Assembly (NCBI RefSeq): GCF_014191725.1
Contig: NZ_JACHWZ010000006.1
Span: 62,001-126,000 of the forward strand
Length of the DNA: 64,000 nt
Direction: 5' to 3'
Origin: Microbulbifer rhizosphaerae
Lineage (GTDB): Bacteria; Pseudomonadota; Gammaproteobacteria; Pseudomonadales; Cellvibrionaceae
The first letter of the stretch is position 1; every line of letters starts with the position of its first letter. Both the position numbers and the translations under genes were made by a program. The notes below the pieces were generated by a model, which was given only the letters and a program-made list of their open reading frames with translations, was not told the origin of the DNA and searched no databases. Below, one piece after another: positions 45,585 through 53,788 of this stretch.

Positions 45585-46400
45585 TCATGGTTGGGCTTTG
45601 CCGACTTCCAGTTCGATACGGAATTTTTTTACCATCTGCCTCATAAACAGCCCTGGCGCCAACTTATACAGGTAGGCGCCGAGCAGTGATTTGTCCCGCG
45701 CGAACAACCTCTCCCGGCCTGCTTCCAGCGCGCTTACTATCCTCCCCGCCATCCACCCGGCGGAGCGCACCCGCCCGACAGTGCTCCGCTTATGGGGCGC
45801 GCGGCCGCCATCGCCGGACAGGGCATTGCTTTCGATATCAGTGGCTATAAAGCTGGGGTAGACCATCAGCACCCGTACGCCTTCATCACGCACCTCTTCG
45901 CGGAAAGTTTCGAAATACTGGTGCAGCGCGCTTTTCGCCGCGCAGTAGCCGGCGCGGCCGAGAACCGGCATCCACCCGGCCATGGAACTGATATTTACCA
46001 CGCAGCCGCCGGCGGCGCGCAGCCGGGTCAGCAGCCCCTGAGCCAGTTCCACCGGCGCGTGGTAGTCCACCGCCATCACCCGCCGGATCACCGTATTGCC
46101 GGTTTGGGTGGACAGACTGCGATGGGTGATGCCGGCATTGTTGACCAGAAGATCTATACGCTCGTAGCCAGCGAGCAACTCCGCCACCAGTCCGGCAACC
46201 GCCGCCTCGCTGGCCAAGTCGGCGGTAAAAGTGTCCACGGCAATTCCGCGCCCGTGCAGCTGTGCTGCGCGCTCTTCCAGCGCCGGACGGTTTATGTCCA
46301 CCAGAGCAAAGCGTGCACCGTGCCGTGCAGCCAGCGCTTCCACGATGGCCCAACCCAGACCTCCGGCGGCGCCAGTCACCACAAAGACTTTTTCACTCAC
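45585..46400 (-). CDS. short-chain dehydrogenase/reductase (operon gene 4)
   Basis: 271-residue NAD(P)-dependent oxidoreductase. Cofactor loop GAAGGLGWAI (10-19), ATADLASE-like TADLASE, NNAGITH, catalytic serine in VNISSMAGW and Y-x-x-x-K in YCAAKSAL. A C-terminal hydrophobic and basic tail (LYKLAPGLFMRQMVKKFRIE) may touch membranes, as in sterol- or lipid-handling SDRs. It overlaps the upstream epimerase gene by 4 bp (ATGA). The substrate is unknown. Confidence 0.88.
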   Translation of the reverse strand: MSEKVFVVTGAAGGLGWAIVEALAARHGARFALVDINRPALEERAAQLHGRGIAVDTFTADLASEAAVAGLVAELLAGYERIDLLVNNAGITHRSLSTQTGNTVIRRVMAVDYHAPVELAQGLLTRLRAAGGCVVNISSMAGWMPVLGRAGYCAAKSALHQYFETFREEVRDEGVRVLMVYPSFIATDIESNALSGDGGRAPHKRSTVGRVRSAGWMAGRIVSALEAGRERLFARDKSLLGAYLYKLAPGLFMRQMVKKFRIELEVGKAQP

Positions 46401-47359
46401 GCCGCACCTTCTGCCGCTTGTGCCTGCAATTCAAGCTTTAGCGCCTCGCGGGCGAAATATTCGAAGGCCTCCTGGGAAGTTTTTCTCGGAACAAAACCAA
46501 ACTCTTCTTTCAGACGGCGATTGCAGAGCACCGGTCGGTACTGCAGGAAAATCACCTGTCCGGGCTGTTTGTCGGTCAGATACAGCAAATAGCCGATCCC
46601 CAGAAGCATTTTCACCAGCCATACCGGCGGCCTGCGCAGCGGTTTGCCCAGCAGTGCGGCGATCTGTTCCGGCGTCAGCGCGCCATCGCCGGCCAGGTTA
46701 TAGATACCACGGGCGCTGCGCCATACCCCGTACCGGATTGCGCGGACCACATCCTCGTCCCAGATAAATACGAACGGCGAGTTGTGCCCGCCGGGATCGA
46801 GGATCGCGCGGCCGGAAAACAGCTGGCCGATTTTGTTATCAGTACCGGCGCCGACAATGGAACAAGGGCGAAAAACCAGTTGCTTCAAGCCGGGATATTG
46901 CTCGCGGTATTCGGCAAGTATTTCCTCCACCTGGCGCTTGTGGTCGGAATAGGCAAACTCCGGGTTTCCGCGCAACGGATGCTCCTCCCGGAGCCATTCA
47001 GGGCTGTCGGCGTGATAGCCGTAGGCGGCGCCGCTGCTGATAACGGTGATGTGTTCCACCCCGGCACGAACACAGGCCTTGAGCAGGTTGCGCGTACCCT
47101 GCACGTCGATACGATTCTCCAGCTCCCGATCGCGGGCCGATGCCAGGGCCGAAGCGAGATGCACTACATGGGTGATCTGCTCAGCGCGCAGCAATTCAAC
47201 CAGTACGGGGTCGCAAATATCCAGGGTGAAAACCGGAAAGGAGGCAGGGCGCTGGACGATATCCACCCCCACTACCGGCATTTCCCTCACCAGCAGTTCT
47301 CCCAACTGGTGCCCCACATAACCACAGGCGCCGGTGATCAATACGCGCTTTTCACTCAC
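46397..47359 (-). CDS. NAD-dependent epimerase/dehydratase (operon gene 3)
   Basis: 320 residues from a GTG at 47359, nine bases after GGAGGG; an upstream ATG at 47437 would run through the REP element. Extended-SDR fold: ITGACGYVGHQLGEL at the N-terminus, HLASALASARD, SSGAAYGYHADS, and catalytic YSDHKRQVEE. 3-beta-hydroxysteroid dehydrogenase/isomerases and UDP-sugar epimerases share this pattern, so the call cannot be narrowed by sequence alone. GTGA overlap with the transporter stop couples their translation. Confidence 0.85.
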   Translation of the reverse strand: MSEKRVLITGACGYVGHQLGELLVREMPVVGVDIVQRPASFPVFTLDICDPVLVELLRAEQITHVVHLASALASARDRELENRIDVQGTRNLLKACVRAGVEHITVISSGAAYGYHADSPEWLREEHPLRGNPEFAYSDHKRQVEEILAEYREQYPGLKQLVFRPCSIVGAGTDNKIGQLFSGRAILDPGGHNSPFVFIWDEDVVRAIRYGVWRSARGIYNLAGDGALTPEQIAALLGKPLRRPPVWLVKMLLGIGYLLYLTDKQPGQVIFLQYRPVLCNRRLKEEFGFVPRKTSQEAFEYFAREALKLELQAQAAEGAA

Positions 47360-48339
47360 GGCGATTTGCCCTCCACTGTGGGAGCGGCCGCTGGCCGCGA
47401 TTGGTCGGTGGGGAAAACCATCGCCGGTTGGGAGCAACGGCCGCTCCTACTGCAAAAATTCCAGTAGCCCGCCAAACTTAACCCGGCCACCAGGTGCCAC
47501 ACGCCCCAGAAACCGGCCACCACCAGCATTTCCCCGGCGGAGGGATAAAAGGTGAACAGAATCGCCAGCGCCAAACCGGAATTCTGGATACCCACTTCCA
47601 TGGTCACAGATCGCTGGTCGGCAACCGGCAGACGCATCAGGCGGCCACAGAAATGCCCGATGACAAAAGCCAGCGCATTGTGCGCAATCACCAGCGTCAG
47701 CACCGCACCGGCCAGCTGTACGGCGGTCTGCCAGTGTTTGGCGACAGAAATCGCCACAAACAGAAAAAATACCAACAGCGAAGCGCCGCGAAACCAGCCC
47801 TCGCTGTTGCGGGCGAAAGCGGGAAAACGGGTACCTATCATCATGCCCGAAAGCATGGGCAGCGCCAGGACCAGTACCACCAGCAGCACCATGCTCTCCG
47901 CCGGTAGTGCAATCGCCTGCAGAGCCTCCCGGGTATAGGGATTGAGGCTGCCATAGACGGCGAAATTGAGCGGGGTCAGGACCACCGCGGCCAGGCTGGA
48001 GACCGCCGTCATGCTTACCGAGGTAGCCACATTGGCGCGGCCCAGCCAGGTCATGACATTGGAGAAGGTGCCGCCGGGACAGCAGGACACCAGAATCATG
48101 CCCAACGCCAATCCGGGGTCGATATGCAACAGCCACGTGGCCAGACAGGTGAGCGCCGGCAGAAACAGGAACTGGGCCACCAGCCCGGTGACCGGTGCCA
48201 GCGGGCGGCGCAGCACCACGGTGAAATCCGTCAGCCGCAGGCCCAGGGAGACGCCGAACATCATAAATGCCAGCACCCCATTCAACGCCAGCAGTGTGGC
48301 GGGTGACATCTGAAAATTAGCAGCCGCCAGCTTATCCAC
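47356..48339 (-). CDS. bile acid:sodium symporter family transporter (operon gene 2)
   Basis: 327-residue BASS/SBF-type transporter with about nine to ten transmembrane helices. The family core is SCCPGGTFSNVMTWLGRANVA near 90-110, plus MEVGIQNSGLALAI near 247. These transporters carry organic anions such as steroids, keto acids or pantoate with sodium. Start GTG at 48339 overlaps the FMO stop (TAGTG). The last ~30 residues are encoded by the REP doublet at 47377-47451, an abnormal, non-conserved tail. Confidence 0.87.
   Translation of the reverse strand: MDKLAAANFQMSPATLLALNGVLAFMMFGVSLGLRLTDFTVVLRRPLAPVTGLVAQFLFLPALTCLATWLLHIDPGLALGMILVSCCPGGTFSNVMTWLGRANVATSVSMTAVSSLAAVVLTPLNFAVYGSLNPYTREALQAIALPAESMVLLVVLVLALPMLSGMMIGTRFPAFARNSEGWFRGASLLVFFLFVAISVAKHWQTAVQLAGAVLTLVIAHNALAFVIGHFCGRLMRLPVADQRSVTMEVGIQNSGLALAILFTFYPSAGEMLVVAGFWGVWHLVAGLSLAGYWNFCSRSGRCSQPAMVFPTDQSRPAAAPTVEGKSP
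47377..47451. repeat. REP/REPIN-like doublet 4, inside the transporter 3' end
   Basis: Arms GGAGCGGCCGCTGGCCGCGA and the complementary CAACGGCCGCTCCTAC around a 35-bp centre with mismatches. It is translated as the C-terminal tail of the BASS protein, in frame, and ends three bases before the epimerase ribosome-binding site (47369-47374). Confidence 0.82.
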
Positions 48340-49682
48340 TAGGCTGTCTCCATATTACTGTCGGGCAAACGGGCAGTATCCCGCGAGGCCAGATCCCGCT
48401 GCAAGCCCCGGATATGGCCGCGCATTGCCTTCAGGTAGGTCTCCTTGTGCACGTAGTAGGCCATGCGCTCCAGCGGCAGGTAGTTCATACCACCGTCGGC
48501 GCGCGTCCCGGCACGTTTACGCTTGAGGGCCTGCAACTGTCTGGCCGATTCCGCTCCCGCCGCCAGTTGATGGATATAAAGCGCAACCAGTTCCGCCTGC
48601 CGGTTGCGCCCCTCCCAGCCAAGGCCGGCCGCTTCCACCATGCCCATCACGAACAGGTTGTCGTACTTTGGGTGAAATACGTTGAGATACAGTCGGGGAG
48701 CGAAACCCTTTCTGTTCAGATGCTCGCTGTCGATAAACGGATAATGCAGCTTGTAGCCGGTCGCGAGCAGGATCATATCGTAGTTGCCGCGGCCACCGCC
48801 CTCGAAGGTCGCGGTGTTGCCGGCAATGGCGGCGATATCGGTCCGCGGGCGGATATCGCCGTGGCCTATATGGTGCAGGATCAGGGAATTGATCACCGGA
48901 TGGGATTCGAACATTTTGTAATCCGGCTCCGGCAGCCCGTACCGGCCGGGCCTGCCCAGGACAAAGCGGCTGAGCGCGGTGCTCAAGCGCTGCTGGATAA
49001 AACGCGGCAACCTGATGCTGCTACCAAGCGCGTCGATGGGTTTGCCGCCGATAAACTTGGGCAGGAAGTAGTAGCCCCGGCGCAGACTGATATCCACGCT
49101 CGCGGCCCGGTGCACCGCGTCCACGGCGATATCCGCCCCGCTGTTGCCGCAGCCCACCAGCAGCACCCGTTTGCCGTCGAAAATCTGCGGGTGGCGGTAG
49201 TCGCTGGAATGCAGCAGTTCACCGCTGAACTGCCCCGGCAGTTCCGGTACATTTGGATGGTGCAGTGTGCCGTTGGCAATCAACAGCCCGCCAAACAGGC
49301 GCGTCTGCTCGCCGCCTTTACAGCGGGTGGTTACCCGCCAGTTTTCTCCATCCCGCTCACAATGCACCACCTCGGTATTGAATTCGTAGTGTTCGTAGAG
49401 CCCGAATTCCCGGGCGTAGTCGCGGAAGTACTCACGCAGCTCGCGGTGGTGCGGGAACTGGGCCACCGACTCCGCCATGGGGAATTCAGCGAACTCGGTC
49501 ATCTTCTTGGAGGAAATCAGGTGCGCTGATTCGTATAGGTTGCTGGTGGGGCTGTCGATGTCCCACAGGCCGCCCACATCCCGATGGATCTCGAAACCCA
49601 CGCAGGGAATACCGTATTTTTTCAGGTTGCGTACCGTGCAGAGTCCCATCGGGCCCGCGCCGATCACCGCGTAGGGCTTCAC
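48339..49682 (-). CDS. flavin-containing monooxygenase (operon gene 1)
   Basis: 447-residue FMO/Baeyer-Villiger-like enzyme that adds one oxygen from O2 using NADPH. The FAD loop is VIGAGPMGLC at the N-terminus. The diagnostic FxGxxxHxxxY motif is exact (FSGELLHSSDY), and the NADPH loop is LVGCGNSGADIA. ILLATGYKLHYPFID is the second FMO hallmark. The substrate is unknown. It starts the four-gene overlapping operon and is divergent from an AraC-type regulator. Confidence 0.92.
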   Translation of the reverse strand: MKPYAVIGAGPMGLCTVRNLKKYGIPCVGFEIHRDVGGLWDIDSPTSNLYESAHLISSKKMTEFAEFPMAESVAQFPHHRELREYFRDYAREFGLYEHYEFNTEVVHCERDGENWRVTTRCKGGEQTRLFGGLLIANGTLHHPNVPELPGQFSGELLHSSDYRHPQIFDGKRVLLVGCGNSGADIAVDAVHRAASVDISLRRGYYFLPKFIGGKPIDALGSSIRLPRFIQQRLSTALSRFVLGRPGRYGLPEPDYKMFESHPVINSLILHHIGHGDIRPRTDIAAIAGNTATFEGGGRGNYDMILLATGYKLHYPFIDSEHLNRKGFAPRLYLNVFHPKYDNLFVMGMVEAAGLGWEGRNRQAELVALYIHQLAAGAESARQLQALKRKRAGTRADGGMNYLPLERMAYYVHKETYLKAMRGHIRGLQRDLASRDTARLPDSNMETA

Positions 49683-49750
49683 TAACTTATTCTTCCGCTA
49701 TGGTAATTGCGATGTTAAAGATACCGTGACAAGCCCCGGGCAGATCGTCA

Positions 49751-49767
49751 CAATAGGGCAATTATTG
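49751..49767. promoter_or_regulatory. candidate operator between FMO operon and AraC gene
   Basis: Inverted repeat CAATA-N7-TATTG in the 105-bp divergent intergenic region. Position suits a regulator site, but AraC proteins often bind direct repeats, so this is weak. Confidence 0.3.
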
Positions 49768-49787
49768 GTTAATTTCGGACAGGAGCA

Positions 49788-50780
49788 GTGAAATCCACCG
49801 ATTCCAGAAGCGTCACACTTAGCTACACCCGGGCGATCACAGCGGCTTTGCGCAGCCTGGAACTGCCTCTCCCTCCGGCCGCTCAAACTGTTTTGGCCGG
49901 GATGGACGCTCATCAGCGAGTGCCCATGGGAATCCAGGAACAGCTGTGGCAGGCCCTCGCGGAGGCCTATCCGGACCCACTGCTCGGCATCAAGCTGGGC
50001 GGGGCCATGCAGATCAGCCAGATGGGCCTGGTGGGCTACCTGCTGATGGCCCAGAAAACCCTGGGCGCCGCCATGGAACAGCTGCTGACCTACCACCCGC
50101 TGGTGGGGGAAGGCGGACAATTCGAACTGCGCCGCGGCGGCCATCATGTGGATCTCTGCTACCAGCACAACTACCTGCGCTGCGCGCGGCTGCGGGTGGA
50201 AACGGCGCTCTCCGCCTGCCTGACCCAGGCCCGCAGTATGACCGGGCGCCGCTTCCGCCCGCAGGGCGTACAACTGGCCCACCCCTCTCCCTCCCTGGCA
50301 CTGCAGCAGCAGTATCAGCAGTTGCTGCAGTGCCAGGTACAGTTCAATGCGCCGGTCTCCGCCATCCGCCTGCGCCCGCAGGATCTGGAGCTTCCCCTGA
50401 TGGCCGCGGACCAACAGGTAATGGAGCGTCTCAAGCCGGAGGCGGACGCGCTGCTCAGCACCCTCAATCGCAAAAGTCTGCAACTACAGGTGACCCACCT
50501 GCTGCAGCAGGAGCCCCAACTCACACGCGAGCAGGTGGCCAGCCGGCTGTGCATCAGTCCACGCCACCTGGGGCGCAAGCTGCTGGAAGAGAAGGCCAGT
50601 TTTCGCAGACTCCAGGATGAAGTGCGCAGCCAATACGCCCGCCAGTGGCTGCGCCGGGGGGATAGGAACAACGCGGAAATCGCTGTGGCGCTGGGATACT
50701 GCGACGAGAGCGCCTTCGGAAAAGCATTCCGGCGCTGGACCGGGATGTCACCCAAAGCTTTTAAGGCGAGTGATGAGTAG
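49788..50780 (+). CDS. AraC-family regulator divergent from the FMO operon
   Basis: 330 residues. The start is a GTG at 49788; the preceding GGAG is only two bases away, so an unusual start. PF12625-type sensor region at about 20-200 (GIQEQLWQALAEAYPDPLLG, MEQLLTYHPLV, YQHNYLRCARLRVETAL). C-terminal helix-turn-helix at about 240-325 (LTREQVASRLCISPRHLGRKL, AVALGYCDESAFGKAFRRW). Similar to OruR/ToxR-like activators of catabolic operons. Likely controls the FMO operon and itself. Confidence 0.87.
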   Translation: MKSTDSRSVTLSYTRAITAALRSLELPLPPAAQTVLAGMDAHQRVPMGIQEQLWQALAEAYPDPLLGIKLGGAMQISQMGLVGYLLMAQKTLGAAMEQLLTYHPLVGEGGQFELRRGGHHVDLCYQHNYLRCARLRVETALSACLTQARSMTGRRFRPQGVQLAHPSPSLALQQQYQQLLQCQVQFNAPVSAIRLRPQDLELPLMAADQQVMERLKPEADALLSTLNRKSLQLQVTHLLQQEPQLTREQVASRLCISPRHLGRKLLEEKASFRRLQDEVRSQYARQWLRRGDRNNAEIAVALGYCDESAFGKAFRRWTGMSPKAFKASDE

Positions 50781-50841
50781 GAAGAGAGCAATCAGGATTT
50801 TTCGGGGGAAAACGCTGTTTGGCGAAATCCCCTGATACTTC

Positions 50842-50915
50842 TGTAGGAGCGGCCGCTGGCCGCGATCGGCGGTGGTTTGGTCCCACAAACCAATCGCGGC
50901 CAACGACCATCCCTG
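50842..50915. repeat. REP/REPIN-like inverted doublet 5
   Basis: TGTAGGAGCGGCCGCTGGCC left arm; the right arm is a decayed ATCGCGGCCAACGACCATCC. Lies between the convergent AraC regulator and the lipoprotein gene. Confidence 0.85.
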
Positions 50916-50929
50916 CGAACGCGAACCGA

Positions 50930-51418
50930 TCAGCGCGCAGCGGTGGCACCGGCCTCGGCGGTTACCGCACGCAACGCGGCCAGGTCTTCCAGCCAGACGA
51001 TGTCCCGCACCGCCACCTGGCGACCGGTGTAGCTGGACAGGGCCGCTCCCAGCTGTTGCAGGTCTTCTCCCCCAGCGGACAGCTCCTCCAGCGGAAGCTG
51101 CAGCCAGACTTGGCCGTCCTGATCAATCACCGTCTGCGCCTTGTCGGTATCGATGGCACTCAGGTGGCGGTCGATGGCGGAGCTGCCGCCGGCCGGCAGG
51201 TAGATAGTGCCGTTGGTAAAGTCCACCGCAAAGGCCACGATGCCCGGTAGTATGCCGAACAGCAGGGCCGCGCCATCCAGGATCACCACTACCGGGTCCA
51301 CACGGCCGCCGGTCTGGCCCTTGCGCTCCGGGTAGAGAAAGTAGCCGCAGGCGGTGAGGTTGATGGTCAGGGCCAACAGGCAACTGGCGGCAACGCCACG
51401 CTTGAGTGTTCTGTTCAT
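50930..51418 (-). CDS. putative lipoprotein with hydrophobic core, function unknown
   Basis: 162 residues from the ATG at 51418 (AAGAGA upstream). Lipobox LTAC follows a hydrophobic signal. After YFLYPERKGQTGG, one membrane-like segment VVILDGAALLFGILPGIVAFAVDF occurs and then a polar domain (YLPAGGSSAIDRHL, AVRDIVWLEDLAAL). I recall related lipoproteins in other gammaproteobacteria but with no experimental role. It may be a small envelope protein. Confidence 0.7.
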   Translation of the reverse strand: MNRTLKRGVAASCLLALTINLTACGYFLYPERKGQTGGRVDPVVVILDGAALLFGILPGIVAFAVDFTNGTIYLPAGGSSAIDRHLSAIDTDKAQTVIDQDGQVWLQLPLEELSAGGEDLQQLGAALSSYTGRQVAVRDIVWLEDLAALRAVTAEAGATAAR

Positions 51419-51764
51419 AATATATCTCTTATATAACAACCGTGAATGGCGGGCACGGGCCCGTACAACCGACCTGCTAGCTTACCGGTATATCCCTGAA
51501 GTCGGAAGTGGCGTCACTTCCCTTCTATTTGATGTCTCTCACAAAATGCTAACGGATCGCGCCGCCGGCGGCATAGCCCTGTGCCGCGTTATCAACCCAA
51601 TTTAGATTGGTGACGGGTTAATAATGTAGCCCAGGTCGCAAAGACAGTATTTGTGAGGCGAGGAAACGAACTCTCCCGAATCAAAATGGTCAAAACTTAA
51701 CCAAATCTGCGCCAACCTCACGCCACACACCACCAAGCCGCCGCGCGGCTGCCTAAACTTTAAT

Positions 51765-51960
51765 CAGCACCTGATGCGGTATGTAAGGGAGCAGTACACA
51801 ATTTCTGTCGGTGCGATCTTGCGCACTTGTGTTCAGGCCGGGCAGTAAGCAGTCGCCGGGGTCCGACACCGGAAATTTCAGGGAGCAGTAGTCGCAACGG
51901 GTGCCGCCATGGAATGGCGAAAGCGGGGTATCGCGTGAGCGGTGCCCCGCTTTTCTTTTT
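51765..51960 (+). ncRNA. candidate small RNA or 5' attenuator ahead of the M14 gene
   Basis: A strong intrinsic terminator (51920-51960) lies on the plus strand with no open frame before it for about 1 kb of same-strand DNA. The preceding 150 bases contain a 10-mer direct repeat GGGAGCAGTA at 51788 and 51881, and several pairing segments (GTGCGATCTTGCGCAC). It may be a stand-alone sRNA or a terminated leader of the M14 peptidase transcript. The 5' end is a guess. Confidence 0.35.
51920..51960 (+). terminator. orphan intrinsic terminator
   Basis: Stem AAGCGGGG / CCCCGCTT with a 16-base partly paired loop, followed by TTCTTTTT. It does not follow a plus-strand gene. Confidence 0.8.
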
Positions 51961-52073
51961 ACCTACTTGTCCGGTCTTCGGCCGTGGCGGTACGTCCTGT
52001 ACCGCTATGCATAAACTGAAAAATTCTTCGCACCGCTGTATCCTGCGCGCGTTACCCAACCCGGAGTGGATTC

Positions 52074-53195
52074 ATGTATATCACCAGCGCCTTTGACAGC
52101 GGCAATATCGAAGTCGTCAATATCGACAGCAGCCCCATCGAACTGGCGATCCGTCAGGATAATAACTCCGACTTCTACCAGTGGTTCCATTTCCGCCTGG
52201 AGGGCGAAGTGGGCGCGAGCTACCCACTGCGCATCGTCAACGCCGGCAAGGCCGCCTACCCCGAGGGCTGGGAGAACTACCGGGTGTGCGCTTCCTACGA
52301 TCGCCAGAACTGGTTTCGTATCGGCGCAGAGTACGACGGCAAAACCCTGGATTTCACTGTGGAGCTGGATCGCCCGGCCATCTACCTGGCCTACTTCGCC
52401 CCCTTCTCCTGGGAGCGCCACCTGGACCTGCTGGCCTGGGCCCAGGGGGACGACCGGGTGCAGTTGGAGACCCTGGGCCGGACCCTGGACGGCCGTGATA
52501 TGAGCCTGCTCACCGTGGGCGACCCCGGGACGGCGAAGCATCGGGTATGGATGATCGCCCGCCAGCACCCGGGCGAGACCATGGCGGAGTGGTTTGTGGA
52601 GGGCTTCCTGGAGGCACTGCTGGACCCGGCCAACCCCTCGGCGCGGAACCTGCTCGACGACACCGTCTTCTACATCGTCCCCAATATGAATCCGGACGGC
52701 AGCGTGCGCGGCCACCTGCGCACCAATGCCGTGGGCGCGAACCTCAACCGCGAGTGGCTGGAGCCCAGTATGGACAGAAGCCCGGAGGTCTACCTGGTGC
52801 GGGAGAGAATGCTGGAGGTGGGCGGCGATATCTTCCTGGATATTCACGGGGACGAGGCCCTGCCCTACAACTTCGTGGCCGCCTGCGAGGGCATCCCCGG
52901 CTATGACGAGCGCCACGGTAGGCTGGAGGAAACCTTCAAGCGCGCCTTTGTCGCCGCCAGCCCGGACTTCCAGACCGCTCGCGGTTACGAGTTGGACAAA
53001 CCCGGGAAGGCCAACATGACCGTCGGCACCAACTGGTGCGGCCACCAGTTCCGCACCCTGGCGCTGACCCTGGAAATGCCGTTCAAGGACAACGAGGAAC
53101 TACCCGACCCCATCGAGGGCTGGTCCCCGGCACGCAGCCAGCAGCTGGCGCGGGATATTCTCTTCCCGATCCGCGAAACCCTGAAGGCACTGTAA
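52074..53195 (+). CDS. M14-family cytosolic-type carboxypeptidase (CCP-like)
   Basis: 373-residue zinc carboxypeptidase. N-terminal ~120-residue beta-sandwich (the CCP-specific N-domain, e.g. FYQWFHFRLEG) and a peptidase domain with zinc ligands H165 and E168 in RQHPGETMAEW and H258 in DIHGDE. A catalytic glutamate lies near the end in LALTLEMPFKD. Substrate-binding NPDGSVRGHLRTNAVGANLNREW. Relatives remove C-terminal glutamates in eukaryotes; bacterial substrates are unclear. It has no signal peptide and is probably cytosolic. Confidence 0.9.
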   Translation: MYITSAFDSGNIEVVNIDSSPIELAIRQDNNSDFYQWFHFRLEGEVGASYPLRIVNAGKAAYPEGWENYRVCASYDRQNWFRIGAEYDGKTLDFTVELDRPAIYLAYFAPFSWERHLDLLAWAQGDDRVQLETLGRTLDGRDMSLLTVGDPGTAKHRVWMIARQHPGETMAEWFVEGFLEALLDPANPSARNLLDDTVFYIVPNMNPDGSVRGHLRTNAVGANLNREWLEPSMDRSPEVYLVRERMLEVGGDIFLDIHGDEALPYNFVAACEGIPGYDERHGRLEETFKRAFVAASPDFQTARGYELDKPGKANMTVGTNWCGHQFRTLALTLEMPFKDNEELPDPIEGWSPARSQQLARDILFPIRETLKAL

Positions 53196-53206
53196 CCCGG
53201 GACCGC

Positions 53207-53272
53207 GAAGCTCCAGCTCCGCAACGGGCTGCCGGCCCGCACTGTCTCGTGTAGGAGCGGCCGTTGGCCGCG
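53207..53272. repeat. extended REP unit copy A after the M14 gene
   Basis: CTCCAGCTCCGCAACGGGC followed by TGCCGGCCCGC and then TGTAGGAGCGGCCGTTGGCC. The same ordered block recurs at 55579-55637 after the M28 gene. Confidence 0.75.
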
Positions 53273-53668
53273 ATCAGCATTAGACCAGAGTGATGATCGC
53301 TATGCGAAGGCCCTGATGCCGGATGTAATTTGCGAGACGGTGACTCGGGTTATCCCTGGTCCTCGCCCTTCGGGCGCCTTCGGCTTCCAAAATGGCAGTC
53401 CTGCCATTTTGTCTGCGGCCATGGATGGCCGCGGAGAGCGTACGACCGCCATGGATGGCGGGGTGCCGCCCAGCGGAGTACCGCCCAGCGGAGTGCCGCC
53501 CAGCGGAGTGCCGCCCAGCGGAAGTGCAGATTTTGCAGGAGCAAAAATCTGCCAAGGATGTATTTAAGGGGGACGCCCAGCCCGTGTCCCGCAAATTACC
53601 TCCGGCAGCAGGGTCGCCCATTCATAACTACGAAGTAAAGCCGATCGAGGCCAACGGCCGCTCCTACA
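53250..53668. repeat. split REP pair enclosing ~365 bp (island 6)
   Basis: Left half TGTAGGAGCGGCCGTTGGCC at 53250, right half GGCCAACGGCCGCTCCTAC ending 53668, in inverted orientation as in the compact doublets but far apart. Confidence 0.75.
53461..53520. repeat. 15-bp tandem repeat, four copies
   Basis: Four contiguous 15-mers of the form GAGTGCCGCCCAGCG (53461, 53476, 53491, 53506); copies 1 and 2 have one change each. 15 is a multiple of three, but no credible gene covers it. Confidence 0.9.
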
Positions 53669-53788
53669 CCCCAGGCTCCCCATAAAACCTGCTGTGTAAC
53701 ACGGAAATTTCAGCACAGAATCCTTCGGCCCCCGGCGCGCTTTTTGCTACCTTAATCCGCTTCAGAATAAGATTCACAGGACAGCACT

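Larger units (their letters stand above)
51419..52073. other. 655-bp region with no coding gene
   Basis: No supported ORF on either strand. The left 300 bp looks unstructured, with a few AT-rich promoter-like words. The right part holds a candidate RNA and its terminator, listed separately. The first 114 bp before the M14 peptidase start follow that terminator. Confidence 0.55.
53196..53788. other. 593-bp intergenic island of repeats, no gene
   Basis: Holds a split REP pair (53250-53276 and 53642-53668), four 15-bp tandem units, an AAAATGGCAG / CTGCCATTTT hairpin (53390-53410), and a CAGATTTTTG-type hairpin near 53527-53552. Open frames here are low-complexity products of the repeats. The last ~90 bp should contain the M28 peptidase promoter. 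Confidence 0.7.

Noticed and set aside
48414..49529. 371-codon plus-strand open frame opposite the FMO gene
   Set aside because: Antisense shadow; the monooxygenase motifs on the other strand are complete.
51784..51800. TGTA-N9-TACA resembling a GacA-type upstream box before an Rsm RNA
   Set aside because: The half-site spacing is one base short of TGTAAG-N6-CTTACA and the second half is not CTTACA. GGA motifs are present but not clearly in loops, so an RsmY/Z call is unsupported.
53461..53520. CRISPR-like array
   Set aside because: 15-bp units are directly adjacent with no spacers and no cas genes nearby.
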